Shown here in pieces: positions 33,875-42,434 of a DNA stretch of 64,000 nucleotides. The translations under genes were made by a program, and so were the position numbers. How positions within the stretch are numbered: the first letter of the stretch is position 1; each line of letters opens with the position of its first letter. Origin of the DNA: CAZSRL01 sp964609615 (GTDB lineage Bacteria; Bacillota_I; Bacilli_A; RF39; UBA660); contig CAZSRL010000003.1 of assembly GCA_964609615.1 (NCBI GenBank), positions 1 through 64,000 of the forward strand. Reading direction: 5' to 3'. A model generated the notes under the pieces. It was not told the DNA's origin. It was given only the letters and a program-made list of their open reading frames with translations, and did no database searches.

Positions 33875-35189
33875 TTTATTAGATGCCTTTTCTATTGAAA
33901 GAAAAACTAGTGAAGTAAAAGATGTTAGTGATTATGATATATTTAAAGATAAAACATTACTTGATGATTTAAGAACTAAAATAATTGAAACTTTAATAGA
34001 TAGTGAAATATCTAAAAATGGGGATATTGAAAAATTTATTAATAAAGAAATTGATATGGTTTTAGAAGGATATGATTTATCTAATATGGAAAGAAATCAT
34101 ATATTTAATCTTATAGATAATGAAATAAATGGTTTTGGACCTCTTACTGAACTATTAAAAGATAAAAATGTAACAGAAATAATGGTTAATGCTCCTGATG
34201 AAATATACTTAGAAATGGATGGACAGTTAATTAAAGATGAAAGTGTTTCATTTATTAATGATGATCATATTATAAGAACTGTTGGAAGAATTATTCAACC
34301 TCTTGGAAGAACTATAGATGCTTCAAATCCTATGGTTGACTCTCGTTTACCCGATGGCAGTAGAATTAATGCAATTATTCCACCTCTTAGTTTAAATGGT
34401 CCTGTTGTTACAATAAGAAAGTTTAAACCTACTATAAGTGATGTTGATGATTTATTACGTATAGGTACTATGACTCCATATATGGCTAGATTTTTAGAAG
34501 CTTCAGTAAAAGGTAAATTAAATATTTTAGTTTGTGGTGGTACTGGTAGTGGTAAAACAACTCTTTTAAATATACTAAGTAGTTTTATAAGTCATGATGA
34601 ACGTATAATTACAATTGAAGATGCTGCTGAATTAAAATTACATCAAGCTCATGTTATTTCACTTGAAACTAGAACTGTAAATTATGAAAGTCAAGGAGAA
34701 ATAACTATTCAAGACTTAGTAATAAATTCACTACGTATGAGACCAGACAGAATAGTAGTTGGGGAAGTTCGTGGTAAAGAAGCATTTGATATGCTTCAAG
34801 CAATGAATACTGGTCATGATGGTTCTCTTACAACAATGCATGCTAATACATGTATAGATGCCTTAAATAGACTTGAAACAATGGTTTTAATGGCAGGTTT
34901 AGAAATCCCTATAAAAGCAGTACGTGAATATATTTATAATGCTATTGATTTAGTTATAAATATAGAAAGATTATCTGATGGTAGAAGAAAAATTGTAAGC
35001 ATAAGTGAATTAAAAGAAATAAAAAATGAAGAAATTATTTTAGATGAAATATTTATATTTAAAGAAAATGGACTTACAGAAAATGGAGAAGTTAATGGAG
35101 AATTCTTAAGATATGATTTTAAACCTAAAGTATTAAAAAAATTAAAAAGTAAAGGAATAACAGATATAGATTATATATTTAAAAAATAG
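33861..35189 (+). CDS. tadA: Tad pilus assembly ATPase TadA/CpaF
   Basis: 442 residues. A secretion ATPase of the TadA/CpaF group that powers fibre assembly, located on the cytoplasmic face. The N-terminal domain includes GFGPLTELLKDKNVTEIMVNAPDEIYLE, typical of the group. Walker A is GGTGSGKTTLLN (about residue 227). The Asp box is ITIEDAAELKL, Walker B RPDRIVVGEVRGKEA and the His box LTTMHANT. All catalytic segments are present. It starts inside the TadZ-like gene and is followed 12 bases later by tadB. Confidence 0.94.
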   Translation: MKKNSLLDAFSIERKTSEVKDVSDYDIFKDKTLLDDLRTKIIETLIDSEISKNGDIEKFINKEIDMVLEGYDLSNMERNHIFNLIDNEINGFGPLTELLKDKNVTEIMVNAPDEIYLEMDGQLIKDESVSFINDDHIIRTVGRIIQPLGRTIDASNPMVDSRLPDGSRINAIIPPLSLNGPVVTIRKFKPTISDVDDLLRIGTMTPYMARFLEASVKGKLNILVCGGTGSGKTTLLNILSSFISHDERIITIEDAAELKLHQAHVISLETRTVNYESQGEITIQDLVINSLRMRPDRIVVGEVRGKEAFDMLQAMNTGHDGSLTTMHANTCIDALNRLETMVLMAGLEIPIKAVREYIYNAIDLVINIERLSDGRRKIVSISELKEIKNEEIILDEIFIFKENGLTENGEVNGEFLRYDFKPKVLKKLKSKGITDIDYIFKK

Positions 35190-35201
35190 AAAGGAATAAT
35201 T

Positions 35202-36212
35202 ATGCAAATTAGTTTTTTATCAGAAATTATTGTAATTCAAGTATTTACTATTGCAACACTTATCGCAATATTTCTTTTAGTTACTAAAGTAAAGCATAAT
35301 ATTTATTTAGATAAAAAGTTCTCAAAGTATACAATTAACCCTGTAACTGATGATTATGTTCCTTTTTTAGATAAGTTTTTTAATAAAACAAGTAAAATAA
35401 TAAAGAAAAATTCTGCTGTATTATCAAAACTAAAAATATTTGATAAATATGCCTTAACATATGAAAAACACATAACATATGAAGATTTAAATAAAAGAAA
35501 TCCAATGGATTATATATCACTTAAATTTTTTATATCTTTTTGTTTAATTATATTTTATATATTAACTGTATTAATAAAAGGTGATGGTGTTAGTGTATTT
35601 GGATTATTTGTTGTATTTATTCTTGGCTTTTTTATTATAGACATATACATTCAATATAATTATCATAAAAAAAGAAAAAGAATAGAAGAAGATTTATTAA
35701 AATCAATTATTATAATGAACAACTCATTTTCTAGTGGTAGAAGTATTACACAAGCAATTGAAATTGTTAAAAATGAATTAGAAGGACCAATAAGTGATGA
35801 ATTTAAAAAAATATATATGGATTTAAATTTTGGTCTTAGTATTGAAGTAGTATTTGATAGGTTTTATAAAAGGGTAAAATTAGAAGATGTTAAATATATA
35901 ACCGCATCACTTACTTTATTAAATAAAACTGGTGGTAATATTGTTAAAGTATTTGAAGCTATTGAAAAAGAATTCTTTAGTAAAAAGAAACTAAATAATG
36001 AACTTAAAATGATGATATCATCTTCTTTATTTATATTTAAATTATTACTTGTTATACCATTTATATTATATTTAGTTATATTTATACTTAATAAAGATTA
36101 TTTTTCTCCCTTATTTAAAACGGGAATAGGTTTACTTATACTATTTATTATATTTATACTTTATATTATATATATACTTCTAGTAAAAAGAATAATTAAG
36201 GTGGAGGTATAA
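35202..36212 (+). CDS. tadB: Tad pilus platform protein TadB-like
   Basis: 336 residues, a type II secretion F-domain membrane protein. One hydrophobic segment is near the start (about 8-28) and two more are around residues 107-150. A cytoplasmic F-domain follows (NNSFSSGRSITQAIEIVKNELEGPISDEFKK), then KTGGNIVKVFEAIE and two final membrane segments (about 265-330). In Tad systems TadB and TadC form the inner-membrane platform with the TadA ATPase. It begins 12 bases after tadA and ends one base before tadC. Confidence 0.85.
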   Translation: MQISFLSEIIVIQVFTIATLIAIFLLVTKVKHNIYLDKKFSKYTINPVTDDYVPFLDKFFNKTSKIIKKNSAVLSKLKIFDKYALTYEKHITYEDLNKRNPMDYISLKFFISFCLIIFYILTVLIKGDGVSVFGLFVVFILGFFIIDIYIQYNYHKKRKRIEEDLLKSIIIMNNSFSSGRSITQAIEIVKNELEGPISDEFKKIYMDLNFGLSIEVVFDRFYKRVKLEDVKYITASLTLLNKTGGNIVKVFEAIEKEFFSKKKLNNELKMMISSSLFIFKLLLVIPFILYLVIFILNKDYFSPLFKTGIGLLILFIIFILYIIYILLVKRIIKVEV

Positions 36213-36213
36213 T

Positions 36214-36909
36214 ATGAGAAATAGTTTAATTGAAAAAATTTATTCTAAAAAGAGTGTAAATAGAATAATAAAAAAAGAAAAACAATTAGGTATTTATAGT
36301 AAATTAAATCCAATATCTTTTTTAAACATTAGAATGATTATATCTATAATTTTATTTATATTAATACTTTATGTTTTTAAACAAGGTTATTTTTACGCTC
36401 CTATTATTACAGTTACATTTTATTTATTACTTGAATACTTTGTATTTGATTATAGAATAAAAAAAAGAATTAAAAAATTAGATAATGAAGCTTTATTTTT
36501 CTTTGAAGTACTTACATTGTCACTTGAAACAGGAAGAGATTTAAAAAAAGCACTTGATCTTACTTGTAAAAATATAGATAGTGAAATTAGTGATGAATTT
36601 AAAGAAGCTTTAAGAGAAATGAAATATAGTAATACATTAACGGAAGCACTGACAAACATGAAAGAGAGAATACCTAGTGATACAATTAATAATGTAATAC
36701 TTAATATTATACAATCAAATGAATTTGGTAACTCAATATTAGATACATTATATAGACAAGTTGATTTTTTAAGAGATAAAAAAATATTAGAGGTTAGAGG
36801 AACAATAGCAAAAATGCCAAATAAAATAAGTGCTATATCTGTATTGTTTTTTATACCTATACTACTACTTATGATATTAAGTCCAGTAGTATTAGATTAT
36901 TTAAGTTAG
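36214..36909 (+). CDS. tadC: Tad pilus platform protein TadC-like
   Basis: 231 residues, shorter than most TadC proteins (about 300). After a basic start there are two close membrane segments (about 33-75). Then comes the T2SS F-domain: ALFFFEVLTLSLETGRDLKKALDLTCKNIDSEISDEFKEALREM, with SNEFGNSILDTLYRQV, and a single final hydrophobic stretch (SAISVLFFIPILLLMILSP). The length suggests a reduced but intact partner of TadB. GGTGGAGG precedes the ATG. It is followed 10 bases later by a surface protein gene. Confidence 0.85.
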   Translation: MRNSLIEKIYSKKSVNRIIKKEKQLGIYSKLNPISFLNIRMIISIILFILILYVFKQGYFYAPIITVTFYLLLEYFVFDYRIKKRIKKLDNEALFFFEVLTLSLETGRDLKKALDLTCKNIDSEISDEFKEALREMKYSNTLTEALTNMKERIPSDTINNVILNIIQSNEFGNSILDTLYRQVDFLRDKKILEVRGTIAKMPNKISAISVLFFIPILLLMILSPVVLDYLS

Positions 36910-36919
36910 GAGAAGGAAA

Positions 36920-37969
36920 ATGAATCAAAAAGAAAAGTTTTGTTTAATTGTTTTTATAGCAGTTATTCTGTTATTAGCAATAGGATTATGTGGAAAGTAT
37001 TATAAAGGAACTGCTAGTAAATATAAAGTAGTTGAAACATTTGTAAAAGATACTAAATTAAAAAAAGGAGAATATGTTTTTAATAATAATGGAAAGAAAA
37101 TAACATATAAATCTGTTTATTTAGTTGATGGAAAAGAAGTAACATTAAAAGGTGGCTTATATGAAAGTTCTAATAGTGATGAAACTGTATTTTTAGTTGT
37201 TAATGGAGGAAAGCTTAATATTAATGGAGCTGTTATAAATAAAACAGGAGATACTAAAGGTAAAAAAATAAGTGATGTAAATGGAATAAATGCCGCTATA
37301 GTATGTTTAGGTGTTAATAGTAAAGTATATATTAAAAACTCAAAAATAACTACTACTGCAAATAACTCTCCTGCATACTATACAGCAGATGAATCAAACG
37401 TTAGAGCAACTAATAATATAATAACTACTAATAATATAAATAGTCCGCTGTTTTACTCTAAATCAAATATAATCACAGATAAAATAACAGGAACATCTTT
37501 ACTTAGTAATAGTATAGTAGTAGAAGATGGTAATAATATATTAGTTAATAATTCTAAAATAACTAATAATAAATTATCTAGTATATTTAATTATAGTAAA
37601 GAATTAGATAAAACAAATATTAAGTCAAAATTTATATTTAAAAACTCTACTATAGAAAATAATAGTGATGATTATATGTTTTATTTTACAAATGTTGTAT
37701 CTAATATTACTATTAATAATATGAAATTTACTAATAAAAATAATTTATTTATTAAAGCTTCAGTTGATAATTATGGAACAAAAAATAAAAATGGAGCATA
37801 TATAGATATGGAAGGTAAAGGACAAAAATTTGTTGGAGATATGTATGCTGATGGATTAAGTACTATTTCATTAAGAATTAAAGAAAAATCTTCATATAAA
37901 GGAAATACTAGTGGAAGTGTAGGTATTTTAAGAGATCCTACTTCTAATGACTATTCTAAAAAAGAATAG
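36920..37969 (+). CDS. Anchored beta-helix-like protein at the end of the Tad operon
   Basis: 349 residues. One hydrophobic segment (about residues 8-24) anchors the protein. From about 60 the sequence shows repeated short strands with Asn ladders (GGLYESSNSDET, NGGKLNINGAVIN, NSKVYIKNSKITTT, NNILVNNSKITNN, KFIFKNSTIENNS, SNITINNMKFTNK). This is the look of a right-handed parallel beta-helix, as in pectate-lyase-like adhesins. No catalytic motif stands out. It is the last gene before the operon terminator and lies 10 bases after tadC, so it is probably made with the pilus. An adhesin or pilus-associated surface protein is inferred. Confidence 0.65.
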   Translation: MNQKEKFCLIVFIAVILLLAIGLCGKYYKGTASKYKVVETFVKDTKLKKGEYVFNNNGKKITYKSVYLVDGKEVTLKGGLYESSNSDETVFLVVNGGKLNINGAVINKTGDTKGKKISDVNGINAAIVCLGVNSKVYIKNSKITTTANNSPAYYTADESNVRATNNIITTNNINSPLFYSKSNIITDKITGTSLLSNSIVVEDGNNILVNNSKITNNKLSSIFNYSKELDKTNIKSKFIFKNSTIENNSDDYMFYFTNVVSNITINNMKFTNKNNLFIKASVDNYGTKNKNGAYIDMEGKGQKFVGDMYADGLSTISLRIKEKSSYKGNTSGSVGILRDPTSNDYSKKE

Positions 37970-37976
37970 TCTTTTT
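37949..37976 (+). terminator. Terminator of the Tad/Flp operon
   Basis: A 9-bp stem (GACTATTCT / AGAATAGTC) with a 5-base A loop and T5 tail, overlapping the stop of the last gene. Confidence 0.85.
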
Positions 37977-37986
37977 AATTATTGTT

Positions 37987-37995
37987 TGATATAAT
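37987..37995 (+). promoter_or_regulatory. Extended -10 promoter of nusB
   Basis: TGATATAAT (TATAAT 37990-37995) sits 4 bases before AGGTG. No clear -35 box. Confidence 0.5.
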
Positions 37996-38011
37996 TAAAT
38001 AGGTGAATGAA

Positions 38012-38422
38012 ATGATATATAATAGAAGTGATTTAAGAGAAAAAGCAATGATTATTTTATATCAAATATATTTATATAAAAATAGTAATATTGATTATAG
38101 TATAGAAGATATTATTAGTGAAAATATTGATGTAAAAAATGATTTTATAAATGATATAGTATATGGTGTATTAAAAAATGAAAAAGATATAGATAAAGTA
38201 ATTAATAAATATATTATTGATTGGAAAATAGAAAGACTTGGAAAAACAGATCAAGCAATACTTAGAATAAGTACGTTTGAAATTCTTTTTTATGATACTC
38301 CAAATATAGTTGCCATTAATGAAGGAATTGAGTTATCTAAAAAATATAGTGATGAAAAAATAACTAAGATGATTAATGGTATACTTGATTCTATATTAAA
38401 TAATGAGGTTGTAGATGAATAA
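38012..38422 (+). CDS. nusB: Transcription antitermination factor NusB
   Basis: 136 residues, usual length. NusB with S10 binds the boxA of rRNA leaders and supports antitermination. The family pattern is REKAMIILYQIYLYKN near the start, NDIVYGVLKNEKDID in the middle, and the diagnostic RLGKTDQAILRISTFEILFY followed by VAINEGIELSKKYSDEK. I choose the ATG at 38012, 7 bases after AGGTG; the GTG at 38003 is within that site. It overlaps xseA by 8 bases, keeping the Firmicutes nusB-(folD)-xseA-xseB order, but without folD. Confidence 0.94.
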   Translation: MIYNRSDLREKAMIILYQIYLYKNSNIDYSIEDIISENIDVKNDFINDIVYGVLKNEKDIDKVINKYIIDWKIERLGKTDQAILRISTFEILFYDTPNIVAINEGIELSKKYSDEKITKMINGILDSILNNEVVDE

Positions 38423-39608
38423 AGAGTATTTAAGTATTAGTGAAATTAATAATTATATTAAATCTATTTTTGATAAAGATGAGATGTTATCTAATATATA
38501 TTTAAAGGGTGAAATAAGTAATTTTAAAAGACAAAGTAGTGGTCATTGTTATTTTACCTTAAAAGATGAAAACTCTCGTTTAAGAGCAGTTATGTTTAGA
38601 TATGATGCATCTAAGTTAGAATTTAATCCAACAGATGGTATGGGAGTACTTGTTAAAGGGAAAATAAGTACTTATGTACCTAGTGGAGAATATCAAATAA
38701 TTATAAGTAGTATGAATGAAGATGGTGTAGGGGATTTATATATTAAATATGAAGAACTTAAGAAGAGATTAGCATCTGAAGGATTATTTTCTACAACTAA
38801 TAAAAAGAAAATACCTTCTCTACCTAAAAAAATAGGTATTATAACTGCTTCTACAGGAGCGGCAGTTAAAGATATAATTACTACAATTAATAGAAGATTT
38901 CCTCTTTGTGAAACACTTTTATTTCCAACTTTAGTTCAAGGGGAAGAAGCAAAAGAAAATATAGTTAAAATGATAAAATTAGCTGACACTCAAGATGTTG
39001 ATGTAATAATACTTGGTAGAGGTGGAGGTTCAATAGAAGATTTATGGGCATTTAATGAAGAAATAGTTGCAAGAGCTATATATAATGCAAATACACCAAT
39101 AATTAGTGCTGTAGGGCACGAAATAGACTTTACAATATCAGATTTTGTAGCAGATTTAAGAGCACCAACTCCAACAGCTGCTGCTGAGCTAGCAGTACCT
39201 GATAAAAAAGAAGTTAAAAAAGAACTAAATAATACAAAAATTAGAATAAATGAAAGCTTAAAAAGCAAAGTAAAACACTCTTTAGAAAGATTAAATAAAT
39301 ATAAAGAAAATTATATACTAAATAATCCTAAAAGTATTTATGAAATAAAAGAACAAAAATTAGATATATTAAATGAAAAAATAAATAATAATATAAATAA
39401 TATATTAGATAATTATAAAAATAAATTTATTAATATTAATACAAAAATAGAATTATTAAATCCAATAAGTGTTTTAAATAAAGGATATAGTATAACGACT
39501 ATTAACGATAAGGTTATAAATAATATAAACCAAATAAAAGAAAATGATGAGATTAAAACAAAAATAAAAACAGGTATAATAATAAGTAAAGTAAAAGAGG
39601 TGAAATAA
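38415..39608 (+). CDS. xseA: Exodeoxyribonuclease VII large subunit
   Basis: 397 residues. XseA is the catalytic subunit of the single-strand nuclease ExoVII. The N-terminal OB fold includes LKGEISNFKRQSSGHCYFTLKDE. The catalytic domain has GIITASTGAAVKDIITTINRR, ILGRGGGSIEDLWAFNEE and SAVGHEIDFTISDFVADLRAPTPTAAAEL, the signature block. The coiled-coil arm (about 270-350) is shorter than in E. coli. ILNKGYSI near the end is the conserved C-terminal segment. It directly precedes xseB with no gap. Confidence 0.95.
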   Translation: MNKEYLSISEINNYIKSIFDKDEMLSNIYLKGEISNFKRQSSGHCYFTLKDENSRLRAVMFRYDASKLEFNPTDGMGVLVKGKISTYVPSGEYQIIISSMNEDGVGDLYIKYEELKKRLASEGLFSTTNKKKIPSLPKKIGIITASTGAAVKDIITTINRRFPLCETLLFPTLVQGEEAKENIVKMIKLADTQDVDVIILGRGGGSIEDLWAFNEEIVARAIYNANTPIISAVGHEIDFTISDFVADLRAPTPTAAAELAVPDKKEVKKELNNTKIRINESLKSKVKHSLERLNKYKENYILNNPKSIYEIKEQKLDILNEKINNNINNILDNYKNKFININTKIELLNPISVLNKGYSITTINDKVINNINQIKENDEIKTKIKTGIIISKVKEVK

Positions 39609-39824
39609 ATGAAAGAAGAAACATTTGAAACAGCACTAGTAAAACTAGAAAAAATAATAAAAGATTTAGAAAGCGGTAATACAGACTTAGATAAATCAAT
39701 AGATAAATATAAAGAAGCAATGGATCTTGTAAAATTTTGTAATGATAAATTAGAAAATGCTACTAAAACAATTAATAAAGTAATGAAAGATAACGAAAAA
39801 ATAGAAGACTTTGAAATAGAATAA
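39609..39824 (+). CDS. xseB: Exodeoxyribonuclease VII small subunit
   Basis: 71 residues, the normal size. FETALVKLEKIIKDLESGNTDLDKSIDKYKEAMDLVKFC is the two-helix XseB pattern (ESGxxxLDxSIxxYxEG). XseB subunits wrap the coiled coil of XseA. The ATG follows the xseA TAA with no gap and uses the AGAGGTGA at the end of xseA. A terminator overlaps its stop. Confidence 0.94.
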   Translation: MKEETFETALVKLEKIIKDLESGNTDLDKSIDKYKEAMDLVKFCNDKLENATKTINKVMKDNEKIEDFEIE

Positions 39825-39844
39825 TAAAAATATTCTATTTTTTT
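39814..39844 (+). terminator. Terminator of nusB-xseA-xseB
   Basis: A 10-bp stem (AAATAGAATA / TATTCTATTT), 7-base loop and T tail, overlapping the xseB stop. Confidence 0.8.
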
Positions 39845-39899
39845 GTTGATTTATGAAAAAAATATTATATTATTATGATAGAAAGAAGGTACGTATTTT

Positions 39900-40541
39900 T
39901 TGGAAGAAAAAAAAGGAAAGGGTAAGACAGTATTTTTAATAATTTTTATTATAATATCTGTTTTATTAGGAGCTTATATTTATTATAGTGAATTTGTAAA
40001 GAAACCAGAAGTTAAAATAGTTAAAAAAACTATTACAAAAGAAATTGAAAAAGAACAAACAGTATTACCTCTAGATGATATTGTTTCATTAACAAATTTT
40101 GGTTTAGTATCATTTTCTAAAAATATACTTTATATAGTTCCAAAAAAATATCTTTTTAATGAAGAAGAAGGAGAATTAAGTTTTATTATTTTAAATGGAT
40201 ATGATAATGATGGTGAAGCAATTAAAATAGAATTTGATAAAGATATAAAAAGAATAAAATCATTTAATTGTATGTCCTCAGGTGGAGATGGTCATAATAT
40301 GTTGATTGTAATATTTAGTGACGGTTCATCTATGTATGCAAATATGGATAATGATAGATGGACAACTAAGACTTCAAAAAGTTACTTTAAAGAAGATACA
40401 GAATTAAATAAATATAAAATAGATGATATTATATCTACTAAAATGGAAGAATCAAATAATAAAATGAATTTTAATTTAAAACTAACTGATGGAAAAACAA
40501 ATACAGTAGCGGGCAGTGATATTAAACAATGTAATATGTAA
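39900..40541 (+). CDS. Uncharacterised membrane-anchored protein
   Basis: 213 residues with a TTG start, about 10 bases after AGAAGG. The basic start (MEEKKGKGKT) and one hydrophobic segment (about residues 10-29) suggest a type II anchored protein. A coil-like stretch (KKPEVKIVKKTITKEIEKEQT) precedes an outer domain that begins around LTNFGLVSFSKNILYIVPKKYL. The outer part has two Cys (FNCMSSGGDGHN, and the near-terminal KQCNM) and ends GKTNTVAGSDIKQCNM. It is not recognised. It is framed by terminators on both sides, so it is monocistronic, between xseB and spoIVB. Confidence 0.6.
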   Translation: MEEKKGKGKTVFLIIFIIISVLLGAYIYYSEFVKKPEVKIVKKTITKEIEKEQTVLPLDDIVSLTNFGLVSFSKNILYIVPKKYLFNEEEGELSFIILNGYDNDGEAIKIEFDKDIKRIKSFNCMSSGGDGHNMLIVIFSDGSSMYANMDNDRWTTKTSKSYFKEDTELNKYKIDDIISTKMEESNNKMNFNLKLTDGKTNTVAGSDIKQCNM

Positions 40542-40547
40542 ATAATT

Positions 40548-40589
40548 AATAACCAGTTATTACCAAGTAAATAATTGGTTATTTTTTTT
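40548..40589 (+). terminator. Rho-independent terminator
   Basis: Stem AATAACCA / TGGTTATT with a 20-base loop and a following T8 run, ahead of spoIVB. Confidence 0.7.
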
Positions 40590-40627
40590 ATGTTTTTTTG
40601 TTAATAATAATAGTAGAGGTGTTTGAT

Positions 40628-41605
40628 ATGAAGAAGGTTGTTGTAACATTATTATTAATAATTATATTTCCGTTAAATACTTTAGTGTATTCTGAATATA
40701 TAATCCCAGGAGGAGAAAACGTTGGAATTAATATAAAAAGTAAAGGCCTAATGGTAGTAGGTTTTTATAAGGTTGATGGAAAATATATAGGTGAAGATAG
40801 TGTAAAAGTAGGGGATAAAATAATATCTATTGAGGGTAGTGAAATAAGCTCTATTGATGAAATGACTAATATAATTAATAATAGTAAAAAAGAAGATAAT
40901 ATTAATATAACAGTACTAAGAAATAATAAATATATTAATAGTAAAATGCACTTAATTAAAATAGATGGGGTATTAAAAACAGGTCTATATGTAAAAGATG
41001 AAATAAATGGTATTGGTACTATTAGTTATATAGATCCTAATACAAAAATATATGGTGCTTTAGGACATGAAGTAATAGAAAGTAACACAAATATGCTAGT
41101 AGAAGTGAAAAATGGTAGTATATTTGAAAGTAATGTTAAAAGTATAGATAGAAGTACTAATGGAAACCCAGGTAGTAAAAATGCAGAAATAGAAAAGAAT
41201 AAGCTTCTTGGAAATATAAATAAGAATACAATAAAAGGTATATATGGAAAATATAATAAAATTCCTAATAAAAAAATATTAAACGTTGCTTCTTTTGATG
41301 AAATAGAGAAGGGAAAAGCAACAGTATATACAACATTAAAAAACAAAGAAATAATAAGCTTTGATATAAATATAATTAATATAGATAAAGATAATAAAAA
41401 TACATCAAAAGCATTTAGTTTTGTAATAAATGATAAAACCATATTAGATAAAACAGGGGGTGTTGTTCAAGGTATGAGTGGTAGTCCAATTGTTCAAAAT
41501 AAGAAAATAATAGGTGCAGTTACACATGTAGTAGTTGATAATGTTACAAAAGGTTATGCTATATTTATTAGAACTATGTTAAGTGAAGGAGATAAAAATA
41601 ATTAA
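40628..41605 (+). CDS. spoIVB: SpoIVB peptidase (stage IV sporulation protein B)
   Basis: 325 residues, shorter than in B. subtilis (about 425). SpoIVB is secreted from the forespore into the intermembrane space, where it triggers pro-SigK processing by cleaving SpoIVFA. A hydrophobic start (about 1-19) is followed by a PDZ domain (about 35-110: VGDKIISIEGSEISSIDEM). The S55 peptidase domain has IYGALGHEVI with the catalytic His and VVQGMSGSPIVQNKKIIGAVTHV with the catalytic Ser. The ATG at 40628, after AGAGGTG, is preferred over an upstream TTG at 40598. Together with the SigK-type gene at 28837 this suggests the late sporulation checkpoint is conserved. spo0A is not in the window. Confidence 0.92.
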   Translation: MKKVVVTLLLIIIFPLNTLVYSEYIIPGGENVGINIKSKGLMVVGFYKVDGKYIGEDSVKVGDKIISIEGSEISSIDEMTNIINNSKKEDNINITVLRNNKYINSKMHLIKIDGVLKTGLYVKDEINGIGTISYIDPNTKIYGALGHEVIESNTNMLVEVKNGSIFESNVKSIDRSTNGNPGSKNAEIEKNKLLGNINKNTIKGIYGKYNKIPNKKILNVASFDEIEKGKATVYTTLKNKEIISFDINIINIDKDNKNTSKAFSFVINDKTILDKTGGVVQGMSGSPIVQNKKIIGAVTHVVVDNVTKGYAIFIRTMLSEGDKNN

Positions 41606-41611
41606 AATAAA

Positions 41612-41637
41612 AAATAACTTCTACTATGAAGTTATTT
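41612..41637. terminator. Bidirectional terminator between spoIVB and a small minus-strand gene
   Basis: A 10-bp stem (AAATAACTTC / GAAGTTATTT) with a 6-base loop and A/T flanks on both sides. Confidence 0.75.
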
Positions 41638-41729
41638 TAAATAAACAAGAATAATACACTCATAAGCATGCCACCTACTAATGCTATTATAAGTAGCCAT
41701 ACTATTATTTTTTTAATTATCTTTTTCAT
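41637..41729 (-). CDS. Tiny membrane protein, DUF4044-like
   Basis: A 30-residue open frame, MKKIIKKIIVWLLIIALVGGMLMSVLFLFI, split here as a basic start and one membrane helix with VWLLIIALVGGMLM. GGAGTGG is 4 bases before the ATG. The layout matches the very short DUF4044 membrane proteins of Firmicutes, which have a KxxxxIVxWLMLxxxxGG pattern and unknown function. It sits convergent to spoIVB and divergent from spoIIM, and its stop overlaps the shared hairpin. It is too short for normal gene callers; the ribosome-binding site and family-like pattern support it. Confidence 0.65.
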   Translation of the reverse strand: MKKIIKKIIVWLLIIALVGGMLMSVLFLFI

Positions 41730-41810
41730 TTTACCACTCCTATTAATTAATATTATACAATAATATTCATAAAAATGAAATATATTAATATTATTAATTA
41801 GGTGAAATTT

Positions 41811-42389
41811 ATGAAAATAAAAAAATATTATAATATATTAATTATATTTATATTAGGTTTTATTTTTGGTTTAATTTTTATTTTATTTATTGATGATATG
41901 GACAAGTTATTAATAAGTAATGAAATTAAAGAATATATAAATATTATTAATAATAATAGTTTTAGTTATGCAAATAGTTTTTTTGATTCTTTTTTAGAAA
42001 ATTTTATATTATATTTCATTATTTGGTGTAGTGGTTTTATATTTATATTAATTCCAATTAATTATTTTTTTTGTTTTTATAAAGGCTTTTTATTAGGATT
42101 TTTAATATCTAATATGTTTTTAATATATAAAATAAAAGGCGTTATTTATTCAATTATATTTATATTTCCTCATGAAATATTAAGTATTATATATTTATTT
42201 ATACTAATTTTTGTTATAACTAAATTTTCTAAGAAATTTATATCTATTTTATTTAATAATGATAATTATAATTTAAAAAAACTTATTAAAAATTACTTTA
42301 TTATAATTATTATATCTATAATAGTTGCAATAATTATATCTTTAAGTGAAGTATTTATTAATTATTTTCTTGTTAAATTAATAGTATAA
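41811..42389 (+). CDS. spoIIM: SpoIIM family membrane protein
   Basis: 192 residues, predicted to have about five membrane segments: residues 8-28, 67-90, 93-115, 120-140 and 165-187. The layout, with a soluble loop after segment 1 (FIDDMDKLLISNEIKEYINII) and FPHEILSIIYLF, is that of SpoIIM, where HEI or HGI in a membrane loop is common. SpoIIM holds the SpoIID-SpoIIP wall-cutting complex at the sporulation septum. SpoIIP is at 11394 in this window; SpoIID is not seen. The ATG at 41811 follows TAGGTGA; the GTG at 41802 is inside that site. Confidence 0.8.
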   Translation: MKIKKYYNILIIFILGFIFGLIFILFIDDMDKLLISNEIKEYINIINNNSFSYANSFFDSFLENFILYFIIWCSGFIFILIPINYFFCFYKGFLLGFLISNMFLIYKIKGVIYSIIFIFPHEILSIIYLFILIFVITKFSKKFISILFNNDNYNLKKLIKNYFIIIIISIIVAIIISLSEVFINYFLVKLIV

Positions 42390-42401
42390 CAAGTATTTTT
42401 A

Positions 42402-42410
42402 TGTTATAAT
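42402..42410 (+). promoter_or_regulatory. Extended -10 promoter of mnmA
   Basis: TGTTATAAT (TATAAT 42405-42410) lies about 12 bases before AGAAGGA. No strong -35 box. Confidence 0.5.
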
Positions 42411-42434
42411 TTCTTTAGAAAAGAAGGAATATTT

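Noticed and set aside
41026..41442. A 138-residue minus-strand frame inside spoIVB
   Set aside because: It is the complement of a well-supported peptidase gene and reads as low-complexity hydrophobic sequence.
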